Origin: Gigantopelta aegis
Lineage: Eukaryota > Mollusca > Gastropoda > Neomphalida > Peltospiridae
Assembly (NCBI RefSeq): GCF_016097555.1
Contig: NC_054708.1
Location: 18,510,596 to 18,574,595 of the forward strand
Reading direction: 5' to 3'
DNA length: 64,000 nt
Both the position numbers and the translations under genes were made by a program. Positions 22,703-36,500 of the stretch are shown here, one piece after another (the stretch's first letter is position 1; the number at the start of each line of letters is the position of its first letter). The notes under the pieces are model-generated. The model worked only from the letters and a program-made list of their open reading frames with translations, was not told the DNA's origin and ran no database searches.

Positions 22703-23012
22703 GACGTTTGTTTTGTTTAACGACACCACTAGAGCACATTGATTTATTAATCATCAGCTATTGGATGTCAAACATTTGGTAATTTTGACATAGTCTTAGA
22801 GTGGAAATCCGCTACATTTTCCCATTAGTAGCAAGGGGTCTTTTATATGCACCATCCCACAGATATGATAGCACATACCATGGCCTTTCATATACCAGTC
22901 GTGGTGCACTGGCTGGAACGAGAAATAGCCCAATGGGCCCACCGACAGGGTCAATCCTAAACCAACTGTGCATTAAGCGAACACTTTACCACTAGGCTGC
23001 GTCCTGCCCCAC
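22703..23012 (-). mobile_element. tRNA-derived SINE, head 1 with tail B
   Basis: A nearly full-length copy in complement, from TGTTTAACGACACCACTAGA to CTAGGCTGCGTCCTG. Confidence 0.85.
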
Positions 23013-23157
23013 TTAGAATTGTAGACAAAATGTCATCATGATTAGCATCCTAATGTCTGTATAAAGTTCAAACGTGTGATGTGAGATTAAATGCCAACGT
23101 CACAGTTAACTACTGACTATGGATGAGGGTTTTGGTTCCTGTCACTCTTCCCTGTTA

Positions 23158-23553
23158 CCGGCCTCGGTGGCGCCGTGGCAGGCCATCGGTCTACAGGCTG
23201 GTAGGTACTGGGTTCGGATCCCAGTCGAGGCATGGGATTTTTAATCCAGATACCGACTCCAAACCCTGAGTGAGTGCTCCGCAAGGCTCAATGGGTAGGT
23301 GTAAACCACTTGCACCGACCAGTGATCCATAACTGGTTCAACAAAGGCTATGGTTTGTGCTATCCTGTCTGTGGGAAGTGCAAATAAAACAGACCTTGCT
23401 GCCTGTCGTAAAAAGAGTAGCCTATGTGGCGACAGCGGGTTTCCTCTGAAACACAGTGTCAGAATGACCATATGTTTGACGTCCAATAGCCGATGATAAG
23501 ATAAAAAATCAATGTGCTCCAGTGGCGTCGTTAAATAAAACAAACTTTACTTT
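23158..23553 (+). mobile_element. SINE, head 3 with tail B, just upstream of whirlin
   Basis: Head 3 (GGCCTCGGTGGCGCCGTGG), core, then tail B ending ACAAACTTTACTTT. Flanked by a 14-bp duplication ACTCTTCCCTGTTA at 23144-23157 and 23554-23567. It lies about 130 bases before the 5' UTR acceptor of whirlin. Confidence 0.9.
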
Positions 23554-23759
23554 ACTCTTCCCTGTTAGTTTTGGTGTGATCCTTTATTTCTATCCATCAG
23601 TATATATATATAGATGGATTGTGTTGGCCTGTAGACATTCATTTCATAACACTGATTTGTGTGTGGATTGTTTTGTTTTTCAGATTAATTTAACATCTGT
23701 AGTTTCCAAGAAGGTGAGAACAACTACCAGACTGTGTGAGATTTTAATCACCAGACACC

Positions 23760-24578
23760 ATGATAGCAGCCCACTCGCAGGCAGCCGACCTGATCCAGCG
23801 CCACAAGACGCTGTCCGTGAATGTGCGCAGACTTCAGGATGCGCTAAGCATGTACCTGGACGAGCAGGAGATCTGCACGTTTATCGACGCCCTCAACGGT
23901 TACCATACCAACAGAGATGTCTTCGAGTTCGTAAACTTCCTGAAGAAGATTCTCAACACTCCAGTGAAGAGACAACTGTTACCCTTGATCAAGCAGGTTA
24001 TTCCACACACAGATGCACCAGCCTTCGAACTCCTCACTACGGGAGACCGGAACTACAACACTCTGCCACGGCCCATACTCTATCGGCCTCATTCTGCAGA
24101 TGTCGCTGTGTACAAGAAACAGAAAAGCCGTCCATCGAGCCATCATGGAGGATTTGATGAACACGTTTCCCGGAATCACGTAAAACACAATGAACTGATT
24201 CCCCGTCAGACGAGACGCGGTGACACAGCACCGAGAAGTCAGTACAGAGATGGCGAACTGAAGCCTCGTAGCAGACACAGAGGACAGACACAGTTCAACA
24301 TGGCCAAACACAGTCTGACTCAGCATCGTGGCTTGGGAGCTCTGTCCGAACTGGATTTCGAAGCCGAGACGTTGAAGCTGTATATCGGCCCACCCCAGGA
24401 CAGCGAGAGAGGGTTTGGCTTCACAATCCGTGGCGGTCAGGAGTATGGTCTGGGGGTGTACGTGTCATCGGTGGACGATGGGGGACATGCCAAGGCTCAA
24501 GGGTTGGAGGTTGGAGATCGGATTCTTGAGGTCAATGACATCTCTTTTGAAAACATATCACATATTGAAGCAGCCAAG
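23760..24578 (+). CDS. WHRN: WHRN exon 1: start, HHD1, most of PDZ1
   Basis: The ATG at 23760 starts a 273-codon segment. It is the first ATG after the 23684 acceptor that opens the conserved frame, beginning MIAAHSQAADLIQRHKTL. Helical harmonin-homology sequence (DALSMYLDEQEICTFIDAL) is followed by an Arg/His-rich linker and PDZ1 from residue about 205, with GFGFTIRGGQEYGLGVYV. The exon ends phase 0 at GCCAAG|GTAAAAGT. A MITE begins 8 bases after the donor, and its 8-bp target duplication is the donor itself. Confidence 0.95.
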
Positions 24579-27500
24579 GTAAAAGTCAGGGCTTCTAGAA
24601 AAAAAATTAAATGCACTAGCCATGGGATCAGTTATTTTAAAACTTTACTAGCCACAATTAAAAATCCACTAGCCATACTTTACTTTTAAGTTAAAACAAT
24701 TTTACTAAATAATAGTAATAATCCGAAATGTCACCTAAAGAGGGAGATAGAGCTTAAAAATAGTCAGGATATTTATATTTACAAAATAGACTTAACTGCA
24801 ACATTTGACACCAAAAATTCACTAGGCATCTGGCATGGCAATAGTAGTTACTTACTAGCCCAATATTGAATATCACTAGCCATGGGAGTGGTAAGCCCTG
24901 TAAAAGTGATTATTTATTTCACTTTAAATACTACTTTCCAAACTTCATAGAATAAATGAAGTTTACTCAACAACAAAAAAACCACAAATATTAAATTAGT
25001 TTAAATATTTAAAATTATTCAGTTTTAATCTCGTTAGTTTTTGTGTCTGTTAAAAGTGTCCAGTGAATATTGTAGGTCAAGGCCAATCTGGACACTCTAT
25101 TTACCAAATTAATTGTATGATGAAAAAAAACTGGTATAAATTATTATAAAAATAGTTGCATTTCTTTTGTTGGTCAGTATATTTATTTTGCAACAATAGT
25201 GAATTAATGTTGTTACTAACTATAAAGTCAACTTGGTGAGACCTATAGAGGAAGAATATTCATGCCTCCCCAACCCTGACATGACCTATTTTGGGGGGAT
25301 AATAAAGAATTTGAAAAAAAAAGGGTTGTGACGTTTGTAGCCTAATGGTTAAGCCATCACTTTAAGACAGATAGGTTCTGGGTTTGTATCAGAGAGTGAG
25401 TTTAAACAGATCGTTGAAGAGATGTAACAATGCTAGACTTACTTCTCTCTGAGTAATAACTAAACACTAACCACTGACACCTGTCTTGAACAGACAGTCT
25501 AGACACCTGAGATATGTGCCAAGTACGGCATGCTTGGATGTAATCATAAAAATCAAGTAAAATTTAAAAAAACAAAAAAACCCTCAGTTTGGACCCTTAC
25601 AAGCAATGTGGAGGAGATCTGAGTTGGTAGAGCATTCGCTTGAGTTGCTTGGGTCATAGAATCAAACCACCTTGATGGACCACCTAATCTCTGATTGGGG
25701 GTTTTCTGTCCCAAGTTGTGCCCAATGTCTGGTATATCAAAGGCCTTGCTATGTGTTATCTTGTCTGTGAGAACGTGCATAAATGGAAGATTCAAGATCC
25801 CTTGTCACTGAAGGAAAAATGTACCTGGTTAACTCTGAAGTGTGTGTTGGAATTGTCAGATGTTACCAATGGTTAATCAGTCAATGTGCTCAAGTGGTGT
25901 CATTAAACAAAAATAAACCTACAAATGACAAAGTAACAAAAACATCAAATATTTTGAAATGAATATTGCACACAAAAAAAGTTCCATTATTTAAGTTTAT
26001 AAAAATTGCTGCAAGTATCAAAATCCAGTGCAGTGCTGACGCAATACAACCGTAAATAAAATGTGTTGAGTGCATCATTAAATAACACATTTCCTTCCAG
26101 TGCAGTGCTTTACTTGGGGAACATGTACATGTACATGTTTAAGATTTGCCTTCGATAGGTTTTCTCCCATCTCAACCAGTGCCCAATGACTGGTACATCA
26201 GATGCTGTGGCATGTACTGTCCTGCCTATCGGAAAGAGCCAAAACAGAGGCCTAGCTTGGGATTTTCGGGTGGTACACAGACTTTTTTCAGCGATGGAAT
26301 AAAACACTATTGGCATAAAGCATACACGCATTTACATCATATATTTTAATAAACAAAAAATTTGTAATCTCAGGTGGTGCACAGCTGTGTACCTGTGTAT
26401 ATGGAAGCTAGGCCTCTGCAAAATAACCATATGTTTATCTATAGACACCTAATAACTATACTTGTAGTTGAGCAAAATATTCCTTTCCCTTTTTTTTCCA
26501 TTCAGATTGTAAAAGCGGCAAAACGACTGGAGCTGTGTGTCTCGCGAGTGGGTCGCATTCCCGGAACCCACATTGTGCACCAGGCGTACCGGTGGGTGGA
26601 TCCAAAAGGCCGTCCTGTGACCCCACCCCCAGAGCTTGAGCTGTTGGGGTCAGCGGAGGACTTGCTGGAAAACCGCAGCAGGAGTGGGAGCACACTTCTA
26701 AAGGGAAGTGATGAAAGAAAGGTGATTTTTCCACGTACATTATTTCTGGTGCAGCATGGGCAAGGAATGCAGAAACTGATGCAATAATAATAAAAAATTG
26801 ATTGTATGCTTATCAGTAGGACTCCCACGAGTACTCAAGTACTCAGGCACGGGTCGAGTCTGGCACGGGTCGAGTCTAGCAAGACTCGAGTCCGTTCACA
26901 GGACTTGAGTACCCATACTAAGTGTATTACAATGATCAACTATAATGCAATGGACAATGTAGGACAATAATTTCAGCAGTAGATAATCAACGGTAAAAGT
27001 TACACAATAATTATATGATCATGCGCTAGTTTCTTTTTTTAAACTGTCTGTCTGTCCTTCACAACACTGAACATATCAACCTGTTTTTAAATGCAATCCA
27101 ATAACATGATTTGGCAGCCATGTTCAGCGCTGGAATTAAGATGCATAAAGCTATTTAGTTTTATTCCTTAGTCTCATCATCATCTAGTGTAAGTGTCGGG
27201 TCCGGGTCGAGTTTGACCCTCAAGTACTCGAGTCCAATATTTTGGACTCTTTGGAGGCCCTACTTGTCAGTAACTATGCTTCCACATTAGCAGTACAGTA
27301 TCCATCCATTTTTTATGTTCCATTCCTGTGCTGCACAGAAAACACTTACAGAATGTAGTTATGAAGTGTAATCACAGTGAAACCTGTCTAAACATAGGGA
27401 CCTAATATGTATCCAATTTAAACAGGATCCGGTGTTTAAAGAATCACATTTTAAAATTTAGAAAATTCGGGACCATGAAACTTGGCTGGTTTTGACAGGT

Positions 27501-30500
27501 TTCCGTTTTTATTCAGGGTCTGGTTTAGACAGGTTTCACTATATTATTATTTGAATAAATTAGTTTTTAAAATGGAGAGAAAAGAATTATATTACTGAGG
27601 TAGATAAACAATTTTTAATTAATCCTTATACATGTTATTTTATTAATGTTTGAAAGACAACATTCTAGCATTAAAAATATAAAAATAATTGACAGAAAAT
27701 CTACACCCATTATTTTTTGTTACTGTTGTGCAGACATTTCCCCCAGCTTTTATGATGAACAGTAAAACCTTGTTGATATCCTACAAGCATTGATAGTTCT
27801 CAAGTAAGTCTCCTATTTAAATGGTCAAAAACAAATTATACCTTTTAGGCCAATCCCAAAGCGCTCTATTTGCTTGCAGAATAAAATATTGTTTAAACCA
27901 ACTTATACCCTAGTATTGGTTTCCTGTAGCATGTGCTTTTAGCAGTTACCAGTATATCTAAATATTATAATAGTGTGGACAAGGTTTTTGTGGTAACACA
28001 TGTTTCTATACACAGAACACACAGTCTGGTAGACAAATAGACAACAGCTAGCAAATCAATAGCAGTAGATGTGAACACATCTCAATCTGTTGACTTTCAC
28101 CAGCATGAGTTTGCGTCTAATTTGATTTTAATAATTCATCACAAGGAAACTTAATTATTTTCTCATTAATTTTGCATCATAACGAGTCTTGAGAAAAATC
28201 TAGATGGTTCCACCTGAAAGTGTGTGTTAAATATGTGCAGTAATTATAATTCCTGTAATCTGTTTATTGCAGCTTTTGGAAATCTACATAATTAGTTGTC
28301 CAATTTGTATGAAGTTTGTGAAATGCAATTTGCATTTGTGACACATATTTCCATATCCAGTATTATTCAGAAATGTATCTATAATGTAATACGCAAGTCC
28401 ATTTTAACAGTTCCCTGTTGTTCTGACCACATCTCTTTTGATTTATATTGTCATAGATCAGGGCCCAATTTCACAAAACATCGTAAGATTTGTTTTGCAC
28501 GTAAATGTAAATCTACAACTAAACCACAATTTTTATTACTATTATAGTGCAACAAATATAGTTAAAAGTACACATATGTCATTTTCTTTTGTCTTTAAAT
28601 TACTCCATTAGTGATGTAAATTTCTTCGTGAAATAGATGCCAAACGTGTAAATGTATGGCTGGTATAACTACTAGTTGGAGACGTAAACTTACGATGTTT
28701 TGTGAAATGGCCCCTGTCTTCTTTGTACTTACCCAATGCCACATTTCATAAGGATCTTATTGCACTCGGGTCCAGTTGACTGCCCAAGGCCTACAAATAT
28801 AGTGCTCAATATTGCGTACTCCGATGAATTCCATAAATACAACCTTATTAGAGGTCACCTGACTTGGTGGTCTCATGGTTAAGCCATTGGGCATAAGGCT
28901 GGTAGGTACAGGGTTCGGAACCCGGTACCAGTTCCCACCCAGAGTTTTGACGACTCAATGGGTAGGTGTAAGGCCAATACACATTTTTCGCTCTCTCTAA
29001 TCACTAACCACTAACCCACTGTCCTGGATTGACAGCCCAGATAGCTGAGGTGTGTGCCCAGGACAGCATGCTTGAACTTTAATTGGATATAAGCATGAAA
29101 ATAAGTTGATAAGAAATAATGACTATTAGAGGTCACCATATTTGTTATTTAACACTAAAGTGGCTATATATACACTGGCCATATATACACTGGCCATGTA
29201 TTTAGCATCGGCTAATGTGGGCTGCTTATGTACCCAGTGGCAATTTGTTTTTGGAAAGCCCCATGTAAGGTACCCACATTCCATCTAAACATCGACAAGT
29301 ATTGCATGGGTTACATCTGGTATTATATAATTATTAACCTCTTCAGTAATGGGATTTTCTAAAGGTCTACTTTGTCAAGAGTGTTGATGCTGACATGCAA
29401 AGTGCACAGTGACATGGTGCAAAGTGCCATAGGTCCTCAACATAGAAATTAAATTACATGACAAATAAAAAATGAACTAATTTTAGAAGTATTAAATTTT
29501 TTAAATAAAGAAAGTCCTTAGTCTAGGGGGGCCCCTCTGGCAGGGGGTCCCAGGGCAATTGCCCCCTTTGCCCCCTTATAAATCTGGCACTGATTGCACA
29601 TGTATAAATTTATGAAATAATCATTATATAAAGTATCTGTTTTATAAAGTATCTGTTTTATAAAGTATCTGTTTCATGCTTGTTGGGGAAAACATCTGCT
29701 CAGTGAGTGCTTTATAATAGGCTTAATAAAATCTCTATAACTCTGTTAGTATTAGAGGACCGGCCTCGATGGCATCGTGGTAGGCCATCGGTCTACAGGC
29801 TGGTAGGTACTGGGTTCGGATCCCAGTCAAGGCATGGGATTTTTAATCCAGATACCGACTCCAAACCTTGAGTGAGTGCTCCGCAAGGCTCAATGGGTAG
29901 GTGTAAACCACTTGCACCGACCAGTGATCAATAACTGTTCAACAAAGGCAATGGTTTGTGCTATCCTGCCTGTGGGAAGCGCAAATAAAAGATCCCTTGC
30001 TGCTAATCGGAAAGAGTAGCCCATGTAGTGGCAAAAGCGGGTTTCCTCTCAAAATCTGTGTGGTCCTTAACCATATGCCTGACGCCATATAACCGTAAAT
30101 AAAATATGTTGAGTGTATCATTAAATAAAACATTTCTTTCTTTTTTTCTTTCTGTTAGTATTAGACTAATTTTCTTTTGAGGTATTCTTAATAATTATGT
30201 ATAAGTATTTACTTTGATAAGTTCCATACATTAAGAATTCTCCTGTATAAGACATGTTAATAATGTGTTAATCCTGTACTTTAGGATTTCCCTGTACAAG
30301 CCATGTATTCATGGCTGGTGTGTTCATTCGGTACAGTAGGGTTGTCTAGTACAGTAGGATACTTCTGTACATGGTTTATCTGACTGCTGGTACTGCTACT
30401 GTACAGTAGGATTCTTCTGTACAAGGCATGCATGGCTAATCCTGCAATAGACATATATAACTAATCCCATAAAAGGCACATGTATGACTAATCCTGTGCA

Positions 30501-33500
30501 AAGCATGCATGATTAATCCTGTACAAGGAATACATTACTAATCATGAAAAAGCATGTAAAACTAATCATGTACCAGGTATGCATGACTAACGCTGTAAAG
30601 ATCTGTATGACTAATCGTTTAAAAAGATGTATGACTAATCCAGTAAAGAAATGTATGACTAATCCTGTACAAGACATGTATGACTAATCCTGTACAAGAC
30701 ATGTATGACTAATCCTGTAAAGTGATGTATGACTAATCATTTAAAGATATGTATGACTAATCATGTAAAGAGATGTATGACTAATCCTGTAAAAGGATGT
30801 ATTATTAATCCTGGAAAGGGATGTATGACTAATCATGTAAAGAGATGTATGACTAATCCTGTAAAGTGATGTATGATTAATCCGGTAAAGTGATGTATGA
30901 CTAATCATGTAAAGAGATGTATGACTAATCCTGTAAAGGGATGTATGACTAATCCTGTAAAGGGATGTATGACTAATCATGTAAAGAGATGTATGACTAA
31001 TCATGTAAAGAGATGTATGACTAATCCTGTAAAGGGATGTATGACTAATCCTAGAAAGGGGGATGTATGACTAATCCTGTAACGGGATGTATGACTAATC
31101 CTGTAAAGGGATGTATGACTAATCCTGTAAAGGGATGCATGACTAATCATGTAATGGGATATATGATTAATCCTACCTACAAGGCATGCATGACTACTCC
31201 TGTAAAGAGATGTATGACTAATCCTATAAAGAGATGTATGACTAATCCTGTAAAGGGATGTGTGACTACTCCTGTAAAGAGATGTGTGACTACTCCTGTA
31301 AAGAGATGTATGGCTAATCATGTAAAGAGATGTATGACTAATCTTGTAAAAGGATATATGACTAATCCTGTAAAGAGATGTATGACTAATCCTGTAAAGG
31401 GATGTGTGACTACTCCTGTAAAGAGATGTATGACTAATCCCGTCGAAGGCCTATATGACCAATGTATTAAGTCAGCACGGCATGTTAACATATTGATTTC
31501 ACACCACCTGCGGAACGAGTGTTTGTCAGTGTTTGTCGTCCCAAGTCAATACTAAACTCAAAACTCCCTGTCAACAGCATGCAGAGATTATTGACAGACA
31601 GTGAATGAAGTACAGAACTCTCATGCTGTGCTTTCATTTATTTCCTTTCACAACTCAGAAACTCATTAATGACTACCAGTAGTAATAAAATGTTATTGTA
31701 AAACGCCAGTACTGACAACAATATCTATTACTGACATAGAACATTATACATAATACATATATCATGTGTTTGATAATTATTGTCTGGATCTCTCTGTCTT
31801 AATTAATTCAGTCATAATTTGTCTTTAGCAGTTACCGTAGCACTGGTGTATCAAAGGCTGTGGTATGTACTACCCTGTCTGTGGGATGGTGCACATAAAA
31901 GATTACTTGCTGCTAATCGAAAAGAGTAGCCCATGAAGTGGCAACAGCAGGTTTCCTCTCAATATTTGTGTGGTCCTTAACCATATGTCTGATGCCATAT
32001 AACCATAAATAAAATGTGTTGAGTGCGTTGTTAAATAAAGCATTCCTTCCTTCCTTCCCAATAGCTGATGTGTATTTTTGTCCTGGGGTGTCATTAAACA
32101 TTTATTCATTCTTTTGACTAAATGTTAATTAACTATAATAACAACAACAATGGTAGACAATATAGAGTACTTACACAGGAAGGATGAATGACCATCACAT
32201 TGTTAAAGCACAGGGCCCAGTCGTGGGTGTGGGTAATTTCTGGCATGCTTCCATCAGAGAACTGTTCAAGCATGCCTGTCATGGGCACAACATCTGACTT
32301 CGCCAAAGAGTTCTGTGCATGACAGGGGATGGCCCAGTTGATCAAAGCACAGTTAAATTAACCCGGGGTTAGTTTAATATCTTCCTTTTAATTAGTTTTG
32401 CACAAATACAAAAGTAAACTCTATTTCATTGTGTATGAATACCTTTGGTTGTTCTAAATCAAGTTTTTAACATCATGTCTTTATTTATTAACTGTATTGA
32501 TTCAAGCTATTGTTTTGATTTTTTTTTCTTAAAGGGACATACCCTAGTTTCAACCTGTAAAAATTAACACTAAGTTTAGTTAATCTACAAACCTGTAACA
32601 TATTTGGATAAAGTTACAATTCAGTGAAACATGAGTCTGTGACTTTGAAATGGTGAAATACCCTCTAAAAATAGACTAAAACTTGATTCCATTACTGTTA
32701 CTTCTCAGACGCACATGCGTTTTTAAAAATATGAGAAATGCATTTTGTGATATTAAAAACACCAGGATCACCAAAAACACTTAGAATGTACAAAAATTGA
32801 TAATCTAAACCATAAAATCTAAGTAAAGTATGATTTTAGTTATCAAAAAAGGCTCTAATAGTAAAAAATATGCCTTAGTGTTTAAAAACTAGGGTATGTC
32901 CTTTTAACCACTGGTTAAGCTAACTAACGTTTGAACAACCATGCCCTGGTTTTTAAAATATCCATTTTGTATGAGTTTATTTACTATCATTGAAATTGTA
33001 TGCCTTAATTGTGCATAGATACACAACCTGTAATTATAATATTCCCTCTACATGTGTTTATTTCCCAGGTAAATGTGGTGGTGGAGAAGGGGGAGTGTCT
33101 GGGACTGATGGTTCGAGGGGGGAGAGAGTTTGGTCTCGGCATCTACATCTCTGGAGTAGATCCATTCTCAGTGGCCGAGAATGCTGGCCTTAAGGTAAGT
33201 AGTTCTCTCCTGTTGGTTTAAAGAGTTGTTTTATATATATACTCACAGAAAAAAGTTCCTGTGCATCATTAAAATTTCAGTAGGACTTATATTTTTAAAA
33301 TTTAAAAATATTGTGATTTACATAGATGTACTATTGATCTGTTAAAAGTACGGTGATCCTCTCCTGCCTTCTGAACCTGAAGTACTGTTTACACAATGTT
33401 TGTTGCACCGTCGGTGACGATGTAACAGAACAACATACTGATGTACGGTCATGGTCATACTTAGTTATCACCTAATTGGTTGCGTTCAGTTCTTCCACTG

Positions 33501-36500
33501 ATTGGCTTTAACTCAGAGATGCATTAGGATGTTAAACGTATCATTTCCAAATAATTCCATATGTGCACCCGGTTAATACTGACGATTTGCTGACGTGGCG
33601 TCACGTGTCGACTCCCTAAACATGGAAGATTCCTAGTACCCTTAAACTGTTGAGAACATCTCCACAGATATTGCATAGTGTTCTGATGAACACCAATGAA
33701 TACCAGAATTACTAGCAACAGCGTTTGTGCTGTTCTAACCTCAATTATACCCATCGTTAGAAGGAGTCCATTTTCTGGGAGGCGTGGCATCACACTGACA
33801 ACAATCAGATACCAACAAAAATATTTTTCTGAGTGATGAGAATCCATGCAATAGTTTTAAAGTCCAATGATAAGAAAAATGACGTCAAACAGGAGTACGT
33901 GACCAAGAATGCTAGTAATGCAACGTGTGATCACAAAGTATGAATAGTTCGTGCAATTGACAGGACACCACTGGAATATCGACGGGAGTGATTACACGCT
34001 CAGTTACTGAAATTTGTATAACCTGATTTCAAGTCAATTATATTCTATATGAAATCATTTGGTGTACAGGAACTTTTTTGTGCAAGTATATATACTCTTA
34101 AAAAAAGATGGGGAACCTGAAATATTCATGTTAATATCAACTATTAGATCGAACATACGTTTTGACCACAGACATCCTAGTAACGAACGTTCAGGTCTGT
34201 TTATTAACACACCAAAACATATTCCATAGTTTGTACATGCATCACGCAGTTGCCCCATACACGTGCATGGGGTGTCATTCTTGATTTTGACAATTTCCAG
34301 GAAGGTCCATTAATCACTGTATAACATTATTTCTGTCAATCTGTTTCATTCTGATGATCATACAGTTGTTATTGTTTCGTTTTTAGTCATTTTTATTGTT
34401 TGAATTTGCAATTTACTGATAAAAAAAACTTCAACTTTCAAATTTCACTTCTGACACCAATCGTCCTTCAAGATCTTTGGTGGTCATAAAACCTACTGTA
34501 ATACTGAACTACCAGTTGTAATGTTTGCCCAATTAATTCACTATTATCATATAACCATTCCCCACAGCTAATATACTTTACAATTTTGGCAATTGTAAAT
34601 TCTTATTAGAGTTCCCCTAATTTTTTTGAAGAGTATATATATAGCTCACATTAATATCCAGCCCAATATTGAATTTACGTGAGAGTTCTATGGTTATAAA
34701 ATGCTTACCTTACTAGCCAGGGGCCTAATTCACTAAACTCTCGCAACTTTGCGATCTCGCAGTGCAATGCTAAAAAACTTGCAAAGAGGATGCTTTGTTG
34801 TCTAGCAGAGCCTAAGAGACCTTTGTGAATTAGGCCCCAGGTTTTTACATATAACGTTAAACAAATGTGTGAGAACCAGTCAAATTGTTAATGGTTGCTC
34901 ATAATAAAACCTTTGTACAAAACATAGTCCAGGATTTAATCTTTGTCCTGGACAGCCAGTCCGGAGTGATGATGTGTGAGTCCAGGAGAATGTGTTTGAA
35001 TCTTAATGGATGTAAATTGAAATGAAATTTCAAACACTGAGCTCAAAAAGTCTCTCCAAAAGTTCTACAAATAATTTGTAAACATAAATGTTAAATTGTA
35101 TTGTCATGCCAGCATAGGCATAATTATCTCTACAATCATACAAATGATGGGATCTAGCTCAGTTAATACAGTACTCACCTGAGGCACTTTGATCATAGGA
35201 TCAAACCCCCAGGGTGGACCCATGACATTCAACCAGTGTCCCACGACTGGTATATCAAAGGCTATTGTGTGTGCTGTCCGGTCTATGGGGAAAGTGCATA
35301 TAAAAAGATCCCTTGCTCCTAATGCAGAAATGTAGCAGGTTTCCTCAGAAGACTATGTGTAAGAATTACCAAATCTTTGACATCCATTAGCTGATGTCTT
35401 AGAGAGAAAACACACTACATTTTTCCATTAGTAGCAAGGGATCTTTTATATACACCATCCCACAGACAGGATAGCACATACCACTGCCTTTGATGTACCT
35501 GTTGTTGTGCACTGGCTGGAATGAAAAATAGCCCAATGAGCCCACCGACATGGATTGATCCCAGACCGACCGTGCTTCAAGCGAATGCTTTACCACTGGG
35601 CTACGTCCAGGAACCAGTCAGATTGTTAATGGTTGCTCTTGATAAAATCATTCTATTGTTAATGGTTGCTCTTGATAAAATCTTTCTATTGTTAATGGTT
35701 GCTCATGATAAAATCTTTCTATTGTTAATGGTTACTCATGATAAAATCTTTCTATTGTGAATGGTTGCTCATGATAAAATCATTCTATTGTTAATGGTTA
35801 CTCATGATAAAATCTTTCTACTGTTAATGGTTACTCATGATAAAATCTTTCTACTGTGAATGGTTGCTCATGATAAAATCATTCTATTGTTAATGGTTGC
35901 TCATGATAAAATCATTCTATTGTTAATGGTTACTCATGATAAAATCGTTCTATTGTTAATGGTTACTCATGATAAAATCTTTCTATTGTGAATGGTTGCT
36001 CACTATAAAATCTTTATATTGTGAATGGTTGCTCACGATAAAATCTTTCTATTGTTAATGGTTGCTCATGATAAAATCATTCTATTGTTAATGGTTACTC
36101 ATGATAAAATCATTCTATTGTTAATGGTTGCTCATGATAAAATCTTTCTATTACACATAGCCCAGACTTTAACCTCTGTCCTGAATTCCTGTAATTGTTA
36201 ATTGTTATCAGGTAGGAGACCAGATTCTACATGTGAACAAGCACAGTTTCCTGGACATCACCCACATGGACGCTGTCCGCATTCTCAAGGTCACCAAGCA
36301 CATGGTCATCACGGTGAAGGACGTGGGGAAACTGCCGTTTGCCAAGACAACCATTGACAGAACAAAATGGCTGTTCTCTGACGAACTGTCTCATCAAAAC
36401 AGATCAATTAGTGGAAGGTAAATGTTTAAGTAGGAAAAAAAACATGGAGATGTTTAAGTATTTTAGTGAAAGCTAAAGGTTTGAGAACAAAAACATAGAA

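Noticed and set aside
24587..24899. Intron 1 created by the MITE (introner)
   Set aside because: The intron extends 1.6 kb beyond the MITE and interrupts PDZ1 at a place that looks like an old border; the MITE landed in an existing donor.
31067..31555. 162-residue frame in the 24-bp array
   Set aside because: It is produced by the repeat period, is open on both strands, and lies inside a whirlin intron.
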